Positions 21,577-32,504 of a stretch of DNA of 64,000 nucleotides are shown piece by piece; the stretch's first letter is position 1; each line of letters starts with the position of its first letter. The stretch is taken from positions 62,001-126,000 of the forward strand of contig JAGEMR010000024.1 in NCBI GenBank assembly GCA_021030915.1, read 5' to 3'. The stretch is from Astrothelium macrocarpum (Eukaryota; Ascomycota; Dothideomycetes; Trypetheliales; Trypetheliaceae). The notes under the pieces are model-generated. The model was not told the DNA's origin. It made no database searches and saw only the letters and a list, made by a program, of their open reading frames with translations. Made by a program: the position numbers and the translations under genes.

Positions 21577-23546
21577 ATGACTATACTTGCAATGTTTGAA
21601 GCTATCTTGCTACTCGATGTTTGCTATGTCATCGCTCTGTTCACATATCGCTTATATTTTCATCCCCTCTCCGGTTTCCCAGGACCGAAGCTTGCTGCAG
21701 CAACGAAATGGTACGAATTCTATTTTGACATAGTGAAACGCCCGGGAGGGACTTTTATGCACGAGATCAATCGGATGCATGAGAGTTATGGTATGTTGCT
21801 CAATATATGGTGATGGCATTCTTTTATCTCTGAAACCACAGGGCCAATCGTCCGGATCAACCCCCATGAGCTACATATCAAAGACTCATCATGGGTCGAG
21901 GTTCTCTATATCGGGCCTTCACAGGTACCGAATGTTCCAGTCAGTGTGTGAGCCTGGAAGCTAATCTTTCCAGGGAATCCGCGATAAATATGCTCCAGCA
22001 GCACATATGGCAGGCGTTCCTGACAGCAGTCAGTCTTCTCGAGCAGAAATCGTCACATGACTGACGTGTGTGTGTGCTAGTTGTCGGAACGCTGTCCCAT
22101 GATGTCCATCGGCGTCGGCGCGCCGCAATCAGCACCTTTTTTTCCAAAGCATCCACTAGCGAATCTGAGGGTATCTTGAACGAAAAGTCAAGGCGGCTGC
22201 TGGAGTTTCTTCAAGAGCAAAACACATCGAATGGCTACGCTGAGCTTCGTCGGAGTTACCTTGCAATGACAACAGACATGCTTTGCGAACATACATTTGG
22301 CTGGTCGATGAAACTGCTTGATGACGAAGAGCAGTCTTCTGACTGGTTTGAAACGATCAGAGCTGTCGCTTCTCTGACTCCGCTTGTCAAGCAGTTCATA
22401 TGGATAATACCTTTGGCTCTTGAACTACCCATAGGTCTACTCAACTTTTTGATGCCCGCTCTGGGGCGACTTGTTATGTTTCGAAGGGTACGTTGTATCT
22501 GAACTACCCCAATCTCCTAGCCTCAACGCGGCATGAGTTCCTAAAGTCTATCTTTTGTAGCGAATGATGGGAATTGCAAAGACATCGATATGTCAATATG
22601 ATCAAGGCTTGAGCTCTGAAAAGAATGGCGACCATGGAAAGGAAGATGCCCCTGCTCCTCTCTTTGAAAAGATTCTCTCCAGCAAATTGTCTCCCGAAGA
22701 TAAGACAATCGATCGCTTGGCTCAAGAAGGCTTCACTGTGATTGCGGCAGGTGGGGAGACAACGGCTCGGGTACTCGTGACGGCGACGTTTCATATCCTG
22801 GAAAATAAAGATCGTATCCTTGGGAGATTGAAATCGGAACTTGCTTCTTGTATACAAGAAGAATCCGCGAACCTCAGTCTACAGACACTAGAGAATCTGC
22901 CATGGCTTGTGAGTATCCAGTATCTTCTAGTATCTTGGACAGAATCTGATCCTGATGGGAGCAGACAGCCATTATCAAAGAGTCGCTGCGCATTACGGCG
23001 GTACTCAGCTCCAGACTTCCTCTCATAGCTCCAAACGAGAGTCTTTCATACGATAAATGGGCGATACCCCCAGGCGTGAGTTACAAAAGCAAAGACTAGT
23101 CCATCAAAACGCCTGATAATTTCGCAGACACCTATAAGTATGACTTTAAGGGACGTGCTGCTTGATCCAGCTATCTTCGAGGATCCTCTGCAATTTCGCC
23201 CCGAGCGGTGGGTTGAGAACAGTCCTAGGCTTCAGCAAATGAACCGTGCGTATCTTCCGTTTAGTCGAGGTAGTCGCATGTGTACCGGGGTCAAGTATGT
23301 TGGCAATTTCTCCAAATTTGTTATAAATATTCTCTGACAGAGTGCAGTTTGGCGATGGCAGAACTCTATATCGTCCTAGCACAGCTGTTCCGCTTTCACG
23401 AGCCTGAGCTTTATGAAACAACGAGGGCAAGAGACATCGACGTCGTAAGAGACCTGTTTATTGGAGAGCCATCGCCGACCAGCAAAGGTGTTCGAATTAC
23501 CTTTCCCGATAAACAGCACCAGATCACGGAGTGCCGGGATCCGTGA
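21577..23546 (+). CDS. cytochrome P450 monooxygenase
   Basis: Model: join(21577..21790,21842..21924,21974..22028,22081..22487,22561..22908,22965..23075,23128..23294,23348..23546), 527 aa. An N-terminal hydrophobic helix (about residues 3-25) then Pro-rich FHPLSGFPGPK form the ER anchor and hinge. Landmarks: YIGPSQGIRDKY, HDVHRRRRAAIS (C-helix WxxxR region), I-helix AGGETT (316-321), ExxR as KESLR (Glu375, Arg378), PERW, and the heme loop FSRGSRMCTG with Cys458, followed after the last intron by VNLAMAEL. All seven introns are GT-AG, and their removal rebuilds these motifs. Class II P450s oxidise hydrophobic substrates with electrons from CPR. The nearby terpene synthase makes oxidation of a sesquiterpene the natural hypothesis. 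The clan assignment is not attempted. Confidence 0.92.
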
Positions 23547-24886
23547 AGGCCAATGCAGAGTCGAGCAACAAGTATTGATAGTAGGAAAAGTAGATGAAGG
23601 AATTGTAACGACTAACGTATGGCGCAGATAGCTCAAATTGACAAGAAATGAAATCTTTGTTTCTATCATTGGAGAACCTCTTCCCCCAAGAGTCAAAAAA
23701 TAATTACAGTTTATGAAGGGGTTCGGATTCCCGCGCCTCGGCCGTAAGTATATTGCTTATTTGGTGCGGCAGTCGTACTCCAGCAATATCAAGTTTAGCC
23801 GTACCTCAGAGTGACCAAAGACGGTTTCTCCACCCACTTCAGCCTCAGTTTAGCGTCTGCTTAATCATGCTCAGTCTCGATAATACGAAGGTATACTACT
23901 GAATAAATCGCCATGTGTTCAGTCGATTGCGTTGCATTTCCAGCGTTTTCCTTGCGACAAAGGTCGCTCAGTCTTCCGGGCCGCACAACACCCCAGTAAA
24001 TTGAATCACGGAAGAGGAACAGGGCTGAAACATGGATGGTGTGAGAAGCTGCACTTGCACCAAACCATCATAATGTGGCTTCGTAAAAAATGGTGTATAC
24101 TCGTAGGAGATTAATGAAAAGCAGTCCAGATGGATAAAGCTACTCTAAATGAGCCAATACCAGACCGGAATTCGGGATGCTACGATCGAATTACAGAGTC
24201 GTGTTGTGCGGCTCGGGCCGGATAGCCTCTTCACTTATCGGGGTTCATTTGACCGAGGCACTATATGCGCGAAATGGCTTTTGTGGCTTTGTATTTTTGC
24301 TTTTAGAAAATAGAAAGGTTTCTTTTTTTCCCCTCTTTTTCCTTGGACTTTCTTCAAGTCGATAACCATTCTACCTTTTTTTTCCCCATCTTTTCTGTTT
24401 TCTATCGGCACAAAACACCCATTTTCCTCAAGACGAATCGTGCGATCAAAGTATCAGATTAAAATATCAAGTTGGTCCTCTCGTGGGAGATTCAAGACCC
24501 GAGACTGGAAATGAGGCGCTGTCCGCGACGATCTTGTTGGAGATTTAGTGGGTGGCGGGCTAGATGTATGGATCTAATGCAAGTCATGCCATTCACCGTC
24601 GAGTCTAAGCGAAGAATTACGCAGAGGCTTTACATCCTTTTCCGGACATGGAGTAGTTGGACAATCTGCATACTGAATGATGACACTATAGTTGCAACGA
24701 CCAATGACCGAGCAATCGATGGACTCTTCAGACTTCAAGGGTACTAAGTCTGAAACAAGTGTGCTTGAAAGCAGGATCGAGTCTTTATCTCTCTTGGTTG
24801 CTTCAATATTCATATATCCATTGTAGAGGTCAAGAATTTCCTATCACTCCAAGACTATATCACAATATACGGTTTCCCAGTTGACC
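23547..24886. other. intergenic, no gene recognised
   Basis: Short open frames only. A strongly pyrimidine-rich tract (about 24320-24410) and the region just before 24887 may be promoter of the downstream membrane-protein gene. Confidence 0.4.
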
Positions 24887-26139
24887 ATGTCATCACTCAC
24901 ACCTGCACAACTTCAGTCGTATCTCGATGGCCCGGCTCTGGTACCTCCCGAAGGTGTGGAACCGAATTTCAACACACCAAACCGGCTTCAAGGATGGAGC
25001 TACGCTATTTCGATCACGTGTTTTTCTCTTGCTACTGCATCCGTGATGATGCGTACTTATACAAATTTTGGGATCATTCGGAAAGTAGCTATCGCAGACT
25101 GTTTGTCTATCGTCCTAAATACAATCTACCATACTGACCAAGGATAGATGCTATCCTTGTAGCTTGGGTGAGTTTGAGCCGAGAAACGATGAAGCTTCGT
25201 TAACGCTGGGAAGGCCTTGTTCACTGCCGACTTTACTATTGCCACAATGTCTATTACCAAAGATGTATGGGGCCTTCACCAATGGGACATGCGAGTCAGG
25301 GATCTAAGTTCGATGATTCACGTACAAGCAGCTCAGCCCACAATGGGATCAGGTCGCTAATTCACCCTCAGAATCAATACTTTCAAGCCGAGATTTACAA
25401 TTTTCTAATGCTTTTCATCAAGATCTCGATACTTTTGCAATATGTGCAAATCTTTGTACCGACCGGAAAAAGAAGCCCACTATTCTGGGCGTCGTACGGT
25501 TTCATTGGAATCAACGTTTTATACTACACTATTGGCACGTTTATTGAAGCTTTCCCATGCAAGCCAGTTGCAAAAGTATGGGAATGGTGGCTTGATGGCC
25601 ATTGCACTAATCCCTTTGCTGGAAATCTCGCTACGACCTGTGTAAATGCCGCCTCGGATATTGCTATTCTTATCTTGCCGCAAGTCAGTATTTTTAAACT
25701 GCATTTGTCTCGAACGAAACGAATGCAGGTGTCTGCCATTTTTCTTGTCGGTCTTTTGTAAGTCGGCTAGGCCTCACTTAAGACTAATTGGCTGATCATT
25801 GCTAGGGCGTGTACAATATCCATAATCCGGATTCCCTATGCTGTATTTGCATTCAGACGGAAGGACTTTGCGTACTGGCTATGGTGGCTTGATATGTGGT
25901 CATATCCAGAGATATGTGCCGGATTCCTTGTCGCGTGTCTACCAGTCTCCCCAATATTTGTCAGGTCAATTGGGGAGAAGTGGTCATCGTCCAAGATGGG
26001 ATCTTCCCTGAGGTCTATACGTCCAGATTATAGATTTACCGGCACACCAACGATTGGAGATCCAACAGCTGATTGGCAAAAGGACTGCCAGAAAATTAAA
26101 TCACCGTACCAAAAGACAGGCAGCTACAATGCCTATTAG
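24887..26139 (+). CDS. rhodopsin-domain integral membrane protein (PTH11/SAT4-like)
   Basis: Model: join(24887..25104,25143..25167,25214..25321,25372..25757,25806..26139), 356 aa. Seven hydrophobic helices are spaced as in the fungal rhodopsin-domain membrane family: helix 1 SYAISITCFSLATASVMM, a motif MRTYTNFGIIRKVAIAD after it, VWGLHQWDM in the second extracellular loop, FLMLFIKISILLQYVQIF, FIGINVLYYTIGTF, CVNAASDIAILILPQ and a last helix GFLVACLPVSPIF. Cys residues in the FPCKPVAKVW and HCTNPF region suit an extracellular disulphide. Such proteins are plasma-membrane receptors or receptor-like proteins of unknown ligand. The first intron as drawn is only 38 nt and is the least secure. The frame stops at TAG 26137-26139 but stays open for 58 more codons afterwards. 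Confidence 0.75.
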
Positions 26140-27728
26140 AATGCTCTCGACAAGCAATGGCTTCGTCAAGGTTCCAGCGCATCTAGCCCCAGTAAAAGCT
26201 CCGAGGACAAAACGTCAGCTCACGAAGATCGTCGACTCTATGAGACTTACACAATGAATAATATGGAGATGGTGGACATGGTTTATGACTTCGCATACCG
26301 AGAAATGGAAGTCTAATAAGAGAGAACACCCCCCCCCTCCTTACAAAAAAAAGGCGATTCTCTTTGGCATTTATCAGGGTACAAGTTGCTTGGTCGATGT
26401 TTCGTAGCGAATTGCAAAGCTGGAAATAATGATGTAGCAAATCTTGATAATCAGTGTCTGATTCTACCCAATCTTTAGAGTCAGGTGTTACTCCCATACC
26501 ATTGTGTGCTGGGCAGGCAGGTGCCCGTTTCAACTTAAGTCGCCGCTGCTTTGTCCAAATCAGACCGCTAAAACTAGTACTGGATCAATAGCCTCTCAAT
26601 TTAATGTATACCAAATTAGATTTTTGCAAATCTTGTCCAGCGCTGTTATTATATCAAAAACGGGCACTGAGGGTTAGAAAACGTAAGAGTAATGAATTTA
26701 TAAGGATAAAGACATTAAGAAACAAACAAATGCCATCCGGCCAACAAAAGCGTGAAATGCCAGATATTATATGGGATGAAATCACCTAGGGTTATTTTTA
26801 GCGTGAGGTCGTTGATGAGTCAGATTGTCGCCTGTAGCGGACGCCCCTTTAACGTGATTTCTCAACACATTCCATCACCTACTCTATTCTGATGTTATAT
26901 GTTTCGTCATGCTACGCGGGTCTTCTGTCGCAGTCGTACTACAGATTTTGGCTGAGTAAACCATACACTCGAAAGACGGGTTGACTGCCAAAAGCTGGAA
27001 TACATATGTGTCTATTGTGTTTGCTTTTTGGCTTTTGCAGGACTAGAAGAGTGGCCACTATGTATTCTCCATTCTTGTCAACGTTGTACGCCGTTTCTTT
27101 TCTGCTTCAACAATTGATTGACCGCATAGAATCACTACAAAGTCGATGGAAACCAGACTGACAATGAATAGTTTACAATAAGCTCTTGCGATATTCGAGG
27201 GCGGGCCGATGCATACTGATCCAACTAAGTAGTTGGATACCGAGAGTAAAGACTAAGAATTCCTAAAAGCCCTTCAGTCATTAAAGGAAGCTACTTAAGA
27301 CGAGCAAATTCCTGTAAGATTCGAGCTATATATTGTCCGCTGTGCCTTGTCCTTCCGCCCCAACGCACAAAATCTCCCGGAAAGACCCCGATCGCTACTT
27401 AAACAAGCGCTTTCTTGACTCGCTGGCTGCAGATTCTCCGAAAAGGGCACCTTACATACTTTGAAAAGTAGTTGTTTGACCTGCAGCCCGGAGGGATGAC
27501 AGAACCCAGCTCGATCCCATGGTATCCCACGGACTGATTTACTCCGCTGGCTTGCGTAGGGTTTCTACAGAGTATCGGTGCCTCCGACGTCACCAATGCT
27601 GCCGCAGGTACTTCACGAATACACCCTTTCGTCGACTTTCCTACTACTAGTTCTATAAGCTTGCTCTTTAGAATTATTGTGCCATTCCCCGTAATGGCAT
27701 GATAGATTGACCTAGACGATATTTCGAC
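26140..27728. other. intergenic; includes possible C-terminal extension
   Basis: Bases 26140-26316 continue the frame of the preceding membrane-protein gene beyond its TAG for 58 codons, to a TAA. The rest shows A+T-rich patches, a C run and an A run near 26330-26350, and only non-protein-like open frames. No gene recognised. Confidence 0.4.
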
Positions 27729-29518
27729 ATGCAATCCTCAGAATTAGTTCAGCTTCACGCTTCCAGCCATGCACAAGCAGCCAACTTGTACGGGACCTTG
27801 CCAAGCAATGCTCTACGTTTGATTAAGATCAAATCCGGAGCTTGGAAAGAGCAGCTCGACTGCCAACTTGAGACTTTTTGAAAAAACCCAATTCCGCCAT
27901 ATATCGCCCTGTCCTATGTCTGGGGTGATCTGGGCAAGATTGATCAGATTCAACTAAACTCACACCCCTTCAATGTGACTGAAAGCTTGTATGAGGCTCT
28001 GAGACGACTGAGAGCCTCGGATAACCAAAAGACGAACAGTTTGCACTTATATCTTTGTGATTTTGAGCCGTTTTGGATCTGGGCGGATGCAATTTGTATC
28101 AACCAGACCGATCCCGAGGACAAGTTGAAACAAATACCTAGAATGGATCAGATTTACGGACAGGCTGGAAGAGTCGTGTGTTGGTTAGGCCCAAGACTGG
28201 ATTGCGACGGCGGCGCTCGATACACCTTTCATGTCTCCAACAAGCTACACGCTTGGGAGCAGCAGTGGGGTAATTCCAGCACAGATGAAGAATGGGTTCT
28301 AGCTTTCCAAAATGAGGTCAAGGAACGTGATCGCCTGGCAGATGAGCTCCTAGAAGTCATGCGGAGACCTTGGTTCTCTAGAATATGGACAGTTCAGGAA
28401 GCCGTGCTAGCCACCAGCGATCCGGTCATGGTGCTTGGTGGACTGGTGGCGCCAGCACGGGCATTGAGCCTCGGCATGACGATGCTCATGCTTGATAATC
28501 CAGAGAATAGACTCATTGATGCTTCCCATACCTGTTCCGGCCTAAGCATCATCGACATCATGCGGGCCGCCCGGCAACGTCGCCCTCAAGACGGCGCAGA
28601 CCGTACGATGTCAGCCTTTGCACAAAAACTCTATCGTGCCATTTCACTTACGGCTTCTTCCTATGCGTGTACAGATCCTCATGACATGATATATGGCCTC
28701 CTAGGACTTGCTGGTCCTCCAGCACATCTCCCCGACCGCCTAGCGCCGTGTTATGATATCTCCTTTCAAGATGTATATCGCGAGTATACCAGGTTTCTCA
28801 TTGAAACTACGGGGGATCTGGTGGTCCTGAGGAAATGCTTGGGGAGTCTTCCAGATCAGCCAAGCTGGGTAGCCGACTTCAGGCAGCAGATACCGCTGTT
28901 TCTTTCAAGGTCCACGCAAACCTCGCCTTCGCCTTTAGTGTCCTTCACTCATGCCGGAAAAAGAATGACGGTGCGGGGCGTGATTTAGGCCAAAATCCTT
29001 GTGGTGCATTCAAGCCAGCCTGATTTGTTTACGGTGTCTACCAAGTCATTGATGGACAGCGTGGAGGCGATTGCGATGAAATTCTGTTCTATCACCCATG
29101 AGGCGCTAGATGACTTCCTCGCACAAACGCTACTCTCATCTTGCGAAGATTCGCTGGGTATTCCCATGATGACGCTCAAACAAGTCTACAATCTCCTTCG
29201 AGGGGTGAACCGATTCGACATTGGAAGCGAATGTGGGACACTGTTAAAGATGTGGTTAGTGCAGTGGACTGCCAACTCCGATACGAGCTGAACCTGCCGT
29301 GGCTCGTGACAGACACCGGGTCGAAGTTAAGAGTACCTCACGTAGCCGCATTCAAGCCTGGTGATCTGCATTGCGGTTTCCAAGGCTCTTCTAGCAACTA
29401 TCTCATACGACCGGTGCAAGGGGCCTACTTGCTACTCAGCGCTTCCGCGAGAAGACTGAATAATCCAAGGGGTACGTCTGATCGTTCAGAGCTGGTGGAA
29501 AGCTTTAGTATCGTGTAA
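27729..29518 (+). pseudogene. HET-domain (heterokaryon incompatibility) gene relic
   Basis: From ATG 27729 one frame encodes a HET domain: YIALSYVWGD, FWIWADAICINQTDPEDKLKQ (core ICINQ), MDQIYGQAGRVVCWLG, RPWFSRIWTVQE and, further on, DPHDMIYGLLGLAG. It is broken by TGA at 27879-27881, just upstream of ALSYVWG, and by TAG at 28986-28988, after which the same frame continues (AKILVVHSSQ). Near 29190-29215 the coding signal moves to another frame (RMWDTVKDVV and LNLPWLVTDTG) that ends at 29518. No splice sites remove the first stop, since there is no GT donor close upstream. HET proteins trigger cell death on contact with unlike self in filamentous ascomycetes. This copy appears inactivated; assembly error cannot be excluded at the T5/A6 run around the first stop. 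Confidence 0.82.
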
Positions 29519-30180
29519 CGAGGTTCTTATCGGACGTTACGAGGAAAAGAGCAATAGAAAATATTGAAAAAGTACTTCCGAGGTAGCAGCTCTCCGGTCA
29601 CGAGCATTTCACGGCTCCTCTTGAATCGTCAACACCAACCACAGGTGATAGAAGTCTATGAACTGTACGAGAATTGAGTCAACTTGCTAAATACCAGCGC
29701 CTCTAGCACGCCTGGTCAAGATTATGCATTCAGACAACTAACTTGTAGAATGGTCTAAAAAAAAAGGGTGCCATAAATGACCGTTTTCCTGCTGCAAATT
29801 TGCCAGCGCCTTGCGTCAAGGATGTATTCGAGCACATTTCTATCTGCGACATTTCGCGATGATGCCCTCCAAGCAAATCGGGCGCACACGGATAGGGCTT
29901 GCTCCCTCGGCACGCTGTGCGTGGATAGCGGAGATGAGAAGATTGGAAGAGCGGTAGGGTCACGGTTCTTTCAGCAGGTATGCGATAACTGCGTAGTAAG
30001 CAGGCGCGGTGTGGGTGGCGAAGGGCCATCCGAGCAAACCCTAATTCGTACCTACTCGCGATAGATATAACGGCCATCGCTATACGACAAATCTGGTCAG
30101 TGTCGTTATACGTGTCGTTTCTATGGCTTCCATACGTCTGCCGAATTTGACCAAAGATAATGCTCGCGGAAGCGGCGGAG
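29519..30180. other. intergenic before transposon
   Basis: No gene recognised. The last bases before 30181 are the insertion point of the neighbouring transposon. Confidence 0.45.
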
Positions 30181-30182
30181 TA

Positions 30183-30245
30183 GAAGTCTGCCCCACCTCT
30201 CGCCCTCTACCACCTCTCGCCCTACTAATTCGATTTTCGCATCCA
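30183..30245 (+). repeat. left terminal inverted repeat
   Basis: About 63 bp that match the reverse complement of 32284-32346 with a handful of mismatches and one indel. Contains two direct copies of ACCTCTCGCCCT-like sequence. Flanked outside by TA. Confidence 0.85.
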
Positions 30246-30330
30246 CCTTCGTCGCGCCATCAAACCTCAACGAATTGAGCAATTAATTAACAAATTAGAT
30301 ATATGATAGAATTAATTAAAATAAAAATTT

Positions 30331-32256
30331 CTATCTATTTAAATTATTCAAAATTTGTTGTGTTGGATGAGATTTGCGGTCTGAACGTAGAATAAGAAAA
30401 ATTTCTGAATAAATCGAAATAATTTTATTAATTCTCATCACCTTATTATGAGGCTCAATATTTGATGTAGAGATCTTCATGGAGGTCTTAATTTGATGTT
30501 TTGATTGAATTTGAGCCTGTAGAACGGCCTTCTTCTGCTGTTTGGCCTGTTCTTTGGCTACTGCTTCCTCTCGCCGGCGAGCCTCTCGAACCTCTCGTTC
30601 AATTGCTCGTTGTTCTCTAGCCACCTGCTTCTGAATCTCTTGTTGTAGTCTCTTGTCCTGCTGTTCCTGCTTTCGAACTAATTTTGATGCCTTATCAGTT
30701 TCAATAGCCTCCTCTTCAGCCTGTTGTTACTCTCGTAGCCGGCACATCTTCGCAGGACTCCAAAATTGGATTTTAGATTCAGCATCGTCAGTATCTTTGT
30801 TAATAAGAGGCTTACCGCGAGATCTCTGGTATTTCTACTCTTGTACGGCCTCGCACAATCCACGATTTTCAGCCTCTAATTGGGCTAATCGTACTGAGGT
30901 CTCTATAAAATGAAACCTCAAACGCCGAACATCTCGAGATTCAATACCACCAGTGACCCGATTCATTACGAGATTCGCGATTTTATAAAATACGAAATCA
31001 TTCAAATTAATGATATTATCTTTATTGGAAGAACGAAAAAATGATTTGAATTCAATTTAGTTTAAGACTAATTCCGGATTGAATGGCTGGAATCCTGTTC
31101 TCAGCCAATCATTTTCAATATTTTTCGATATAATAGAGATTTTCTATATTTTCTAAAAGAATTTGAAGAAGTCTTTCTTTCGTAGATTTTATATTCTTTG
31201 CGATCGCGCGATCTAATGATCTAGTTCAGTGGAATAAATTAATACCAGAAAAGCGAATAGATTCACATCTAATGGCTGCAACTGATGAATCGAATGAAAT
31301 GACAGTATTATCAAATGGATATTATTTTATTCATAAAAGGTTAGAAATTCTATAATCATATAACTATCGTAATTATTAATAAATAATATACGTGCATTTA
31401 TAATATATCATATCTTTTGGCGTATAAAATAATCGAATATTTTTAATTATTCGATATTCAGATTATTATTCATTCAGCCGGTCGGAAAGATTGTAAAAAA
31501 GATTTAATGATATTCCTCATCAAATTCTGAGATTTAGATATTCTACAAATTGTCTGATTCGAAGGCGTAGATGAGAGAAGGTGGAAATGTTATTCCATTC
31601 ATATAAATATAAACAATTATTATAACCCATTCGCGATTGCCATTCTCGTCTACATCAATTAATTTATCTCTTTTATAAAAATCTTTAATAAAAATATATT
31701 TTTGTCGAATAAATTTATCACGTATAAAATCCTTTTCATTCATATTATATATATTTTGAATAAAAATATTATATTCCAGTCATTTTTAAATTATCTATTA
31801 AATTTTAATATAATCATGATACTGAATTGAATCGGATTTATTAGATTAAAATAGAACTGAATTTGTGTTATCAAATCAGCCTTCTTTCGAATCAATTCAA
31901 TAGATTTTAAATATATTGAATTCAGATAGTTATTGAAAATGAATTTTTACAAAACACGATATTTAATTTTTTCTAATTTTATATTTATTTATATTTTTTA
32001 TAAAATTCCCGACCATATTAGATATAGGAGGAATACCTCAATTGTAGAATTTATTTATATAATCCATCAAGGCCAATTGGGCTGATTTTGAAAATTTTCC
32101 TTATTTATTGAGATATATTTCGGATCTATCCTATTGGATCCCTCTCGCGCGTCGCGATAACGTACTTCGGTCGATATTGAATTTTTTTACAATCGCAGAA
32201 TAATCTTTGATATCTCACGCTTCCATATCTGCAATCGCCTCATTAATTCGATCCAT
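30331..32256 (-). pseudogene. pogo/DDE_1 transposase remnant
   Basis: Reading from ATG 32256 gives MDRINEAIADMEA, a stop, and then KKFNIDRSTLSRR, the CENP-B/pogo helix-turn-helix. Around 31745-31545 comes NEKDFIRDKFIRQK then DENGNREWVIIIVYIYMNGITFPP, the DDE_1 region with the DEKGF-like catalytic segment. The end (30950-30500) is a Glu/Arg/Gln-rich coiled coil (EREVREARRREEAV) with NRGLCEAVQE before it, as in fungal pogo transposases. At least five stops and frame breaks; the C-terminal third is better preserved than the A+T-rich middle. Not functional. Confidence 0.85.
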
Positions 32257-32283
32257 GGTGGTGGAGTGGTGTTGGTTGAAAGT

Positions 32284-32346
32284 TGGGATGAGAATTCGAA
32301 ATTAACGGGCGAGAGTTGGTGGGGGGCGAGAGGTGGGGAAGACTTC
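32284..32346 (-). repeat. right terminal inverted repeat
   Basis: Partner of the left repeat. Its outer end is 158 bases upstream of the ATG of the CHAT-peptidase gene, with TA directly outside. Confidence 0.85.
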
Positions 32347-32407
32347 TAAGGCTGACCGCGGCCTGTCGACATCATGACTTGACTGGTCGAGTTCCTATTC
32401 GCACTCA

Positions 32408-32504
32408 TTTATAGTTGTGGCTCGGTCTGAGTTGGCACTTTTCTTTGCCCACACCTATCACTTTGTTTTTTTACCCGCTTTTCCCATCTTCCAGAGAGCT
32501 CAGC
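32408..32504 (+). promoter_or_regulatory. possible core promoter and leader of the CHAT gene
   Basis: TTTATA at 32408-32413 is followed by a pyrimidine-rich stretch (about 32440-32490) and the ATG at 32505, the usual layout of fungal core promoters. Only 156 bp separate the ATG from the transposon, so the element may have displaced or now influences upstream control. Assigned on composition only. Confidence 0.35.

Larger units (their letters stand above)
30183..32346 (-). mobile_element. pogo-type DNA transposon, RIP-like decay
   Basis: A 2164-bp element bounded by inverted repeats and TA on both sides (30181-30182 and 32347-32348), the target duplication of Tc1/mariner-pogo elements. Both ends begin GAAGTCTKCCCCACCTCTCG. 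Internally it encodes a decayed transposase on the minus strand. The interior is extremely A+T-rich compared with the flanks and the outer ~60 bp, and the transposase is full of stops, the pattern expected of C-to-T repeat-induced point mutation. Non-autonomous now. Confidence 0.88.

Noticed and set aside
26604..26789. 61-codon Lys/Arg-rich frame in an A+T-rich patch
   Set aside because: Composition follows the A+T richness; no motif.
27399..27734. 111-codon minus-strand open frame before the HET relic
   Set aside because: No domain, no signal, start in an A+T-poor spacer and overlaps the HET start.
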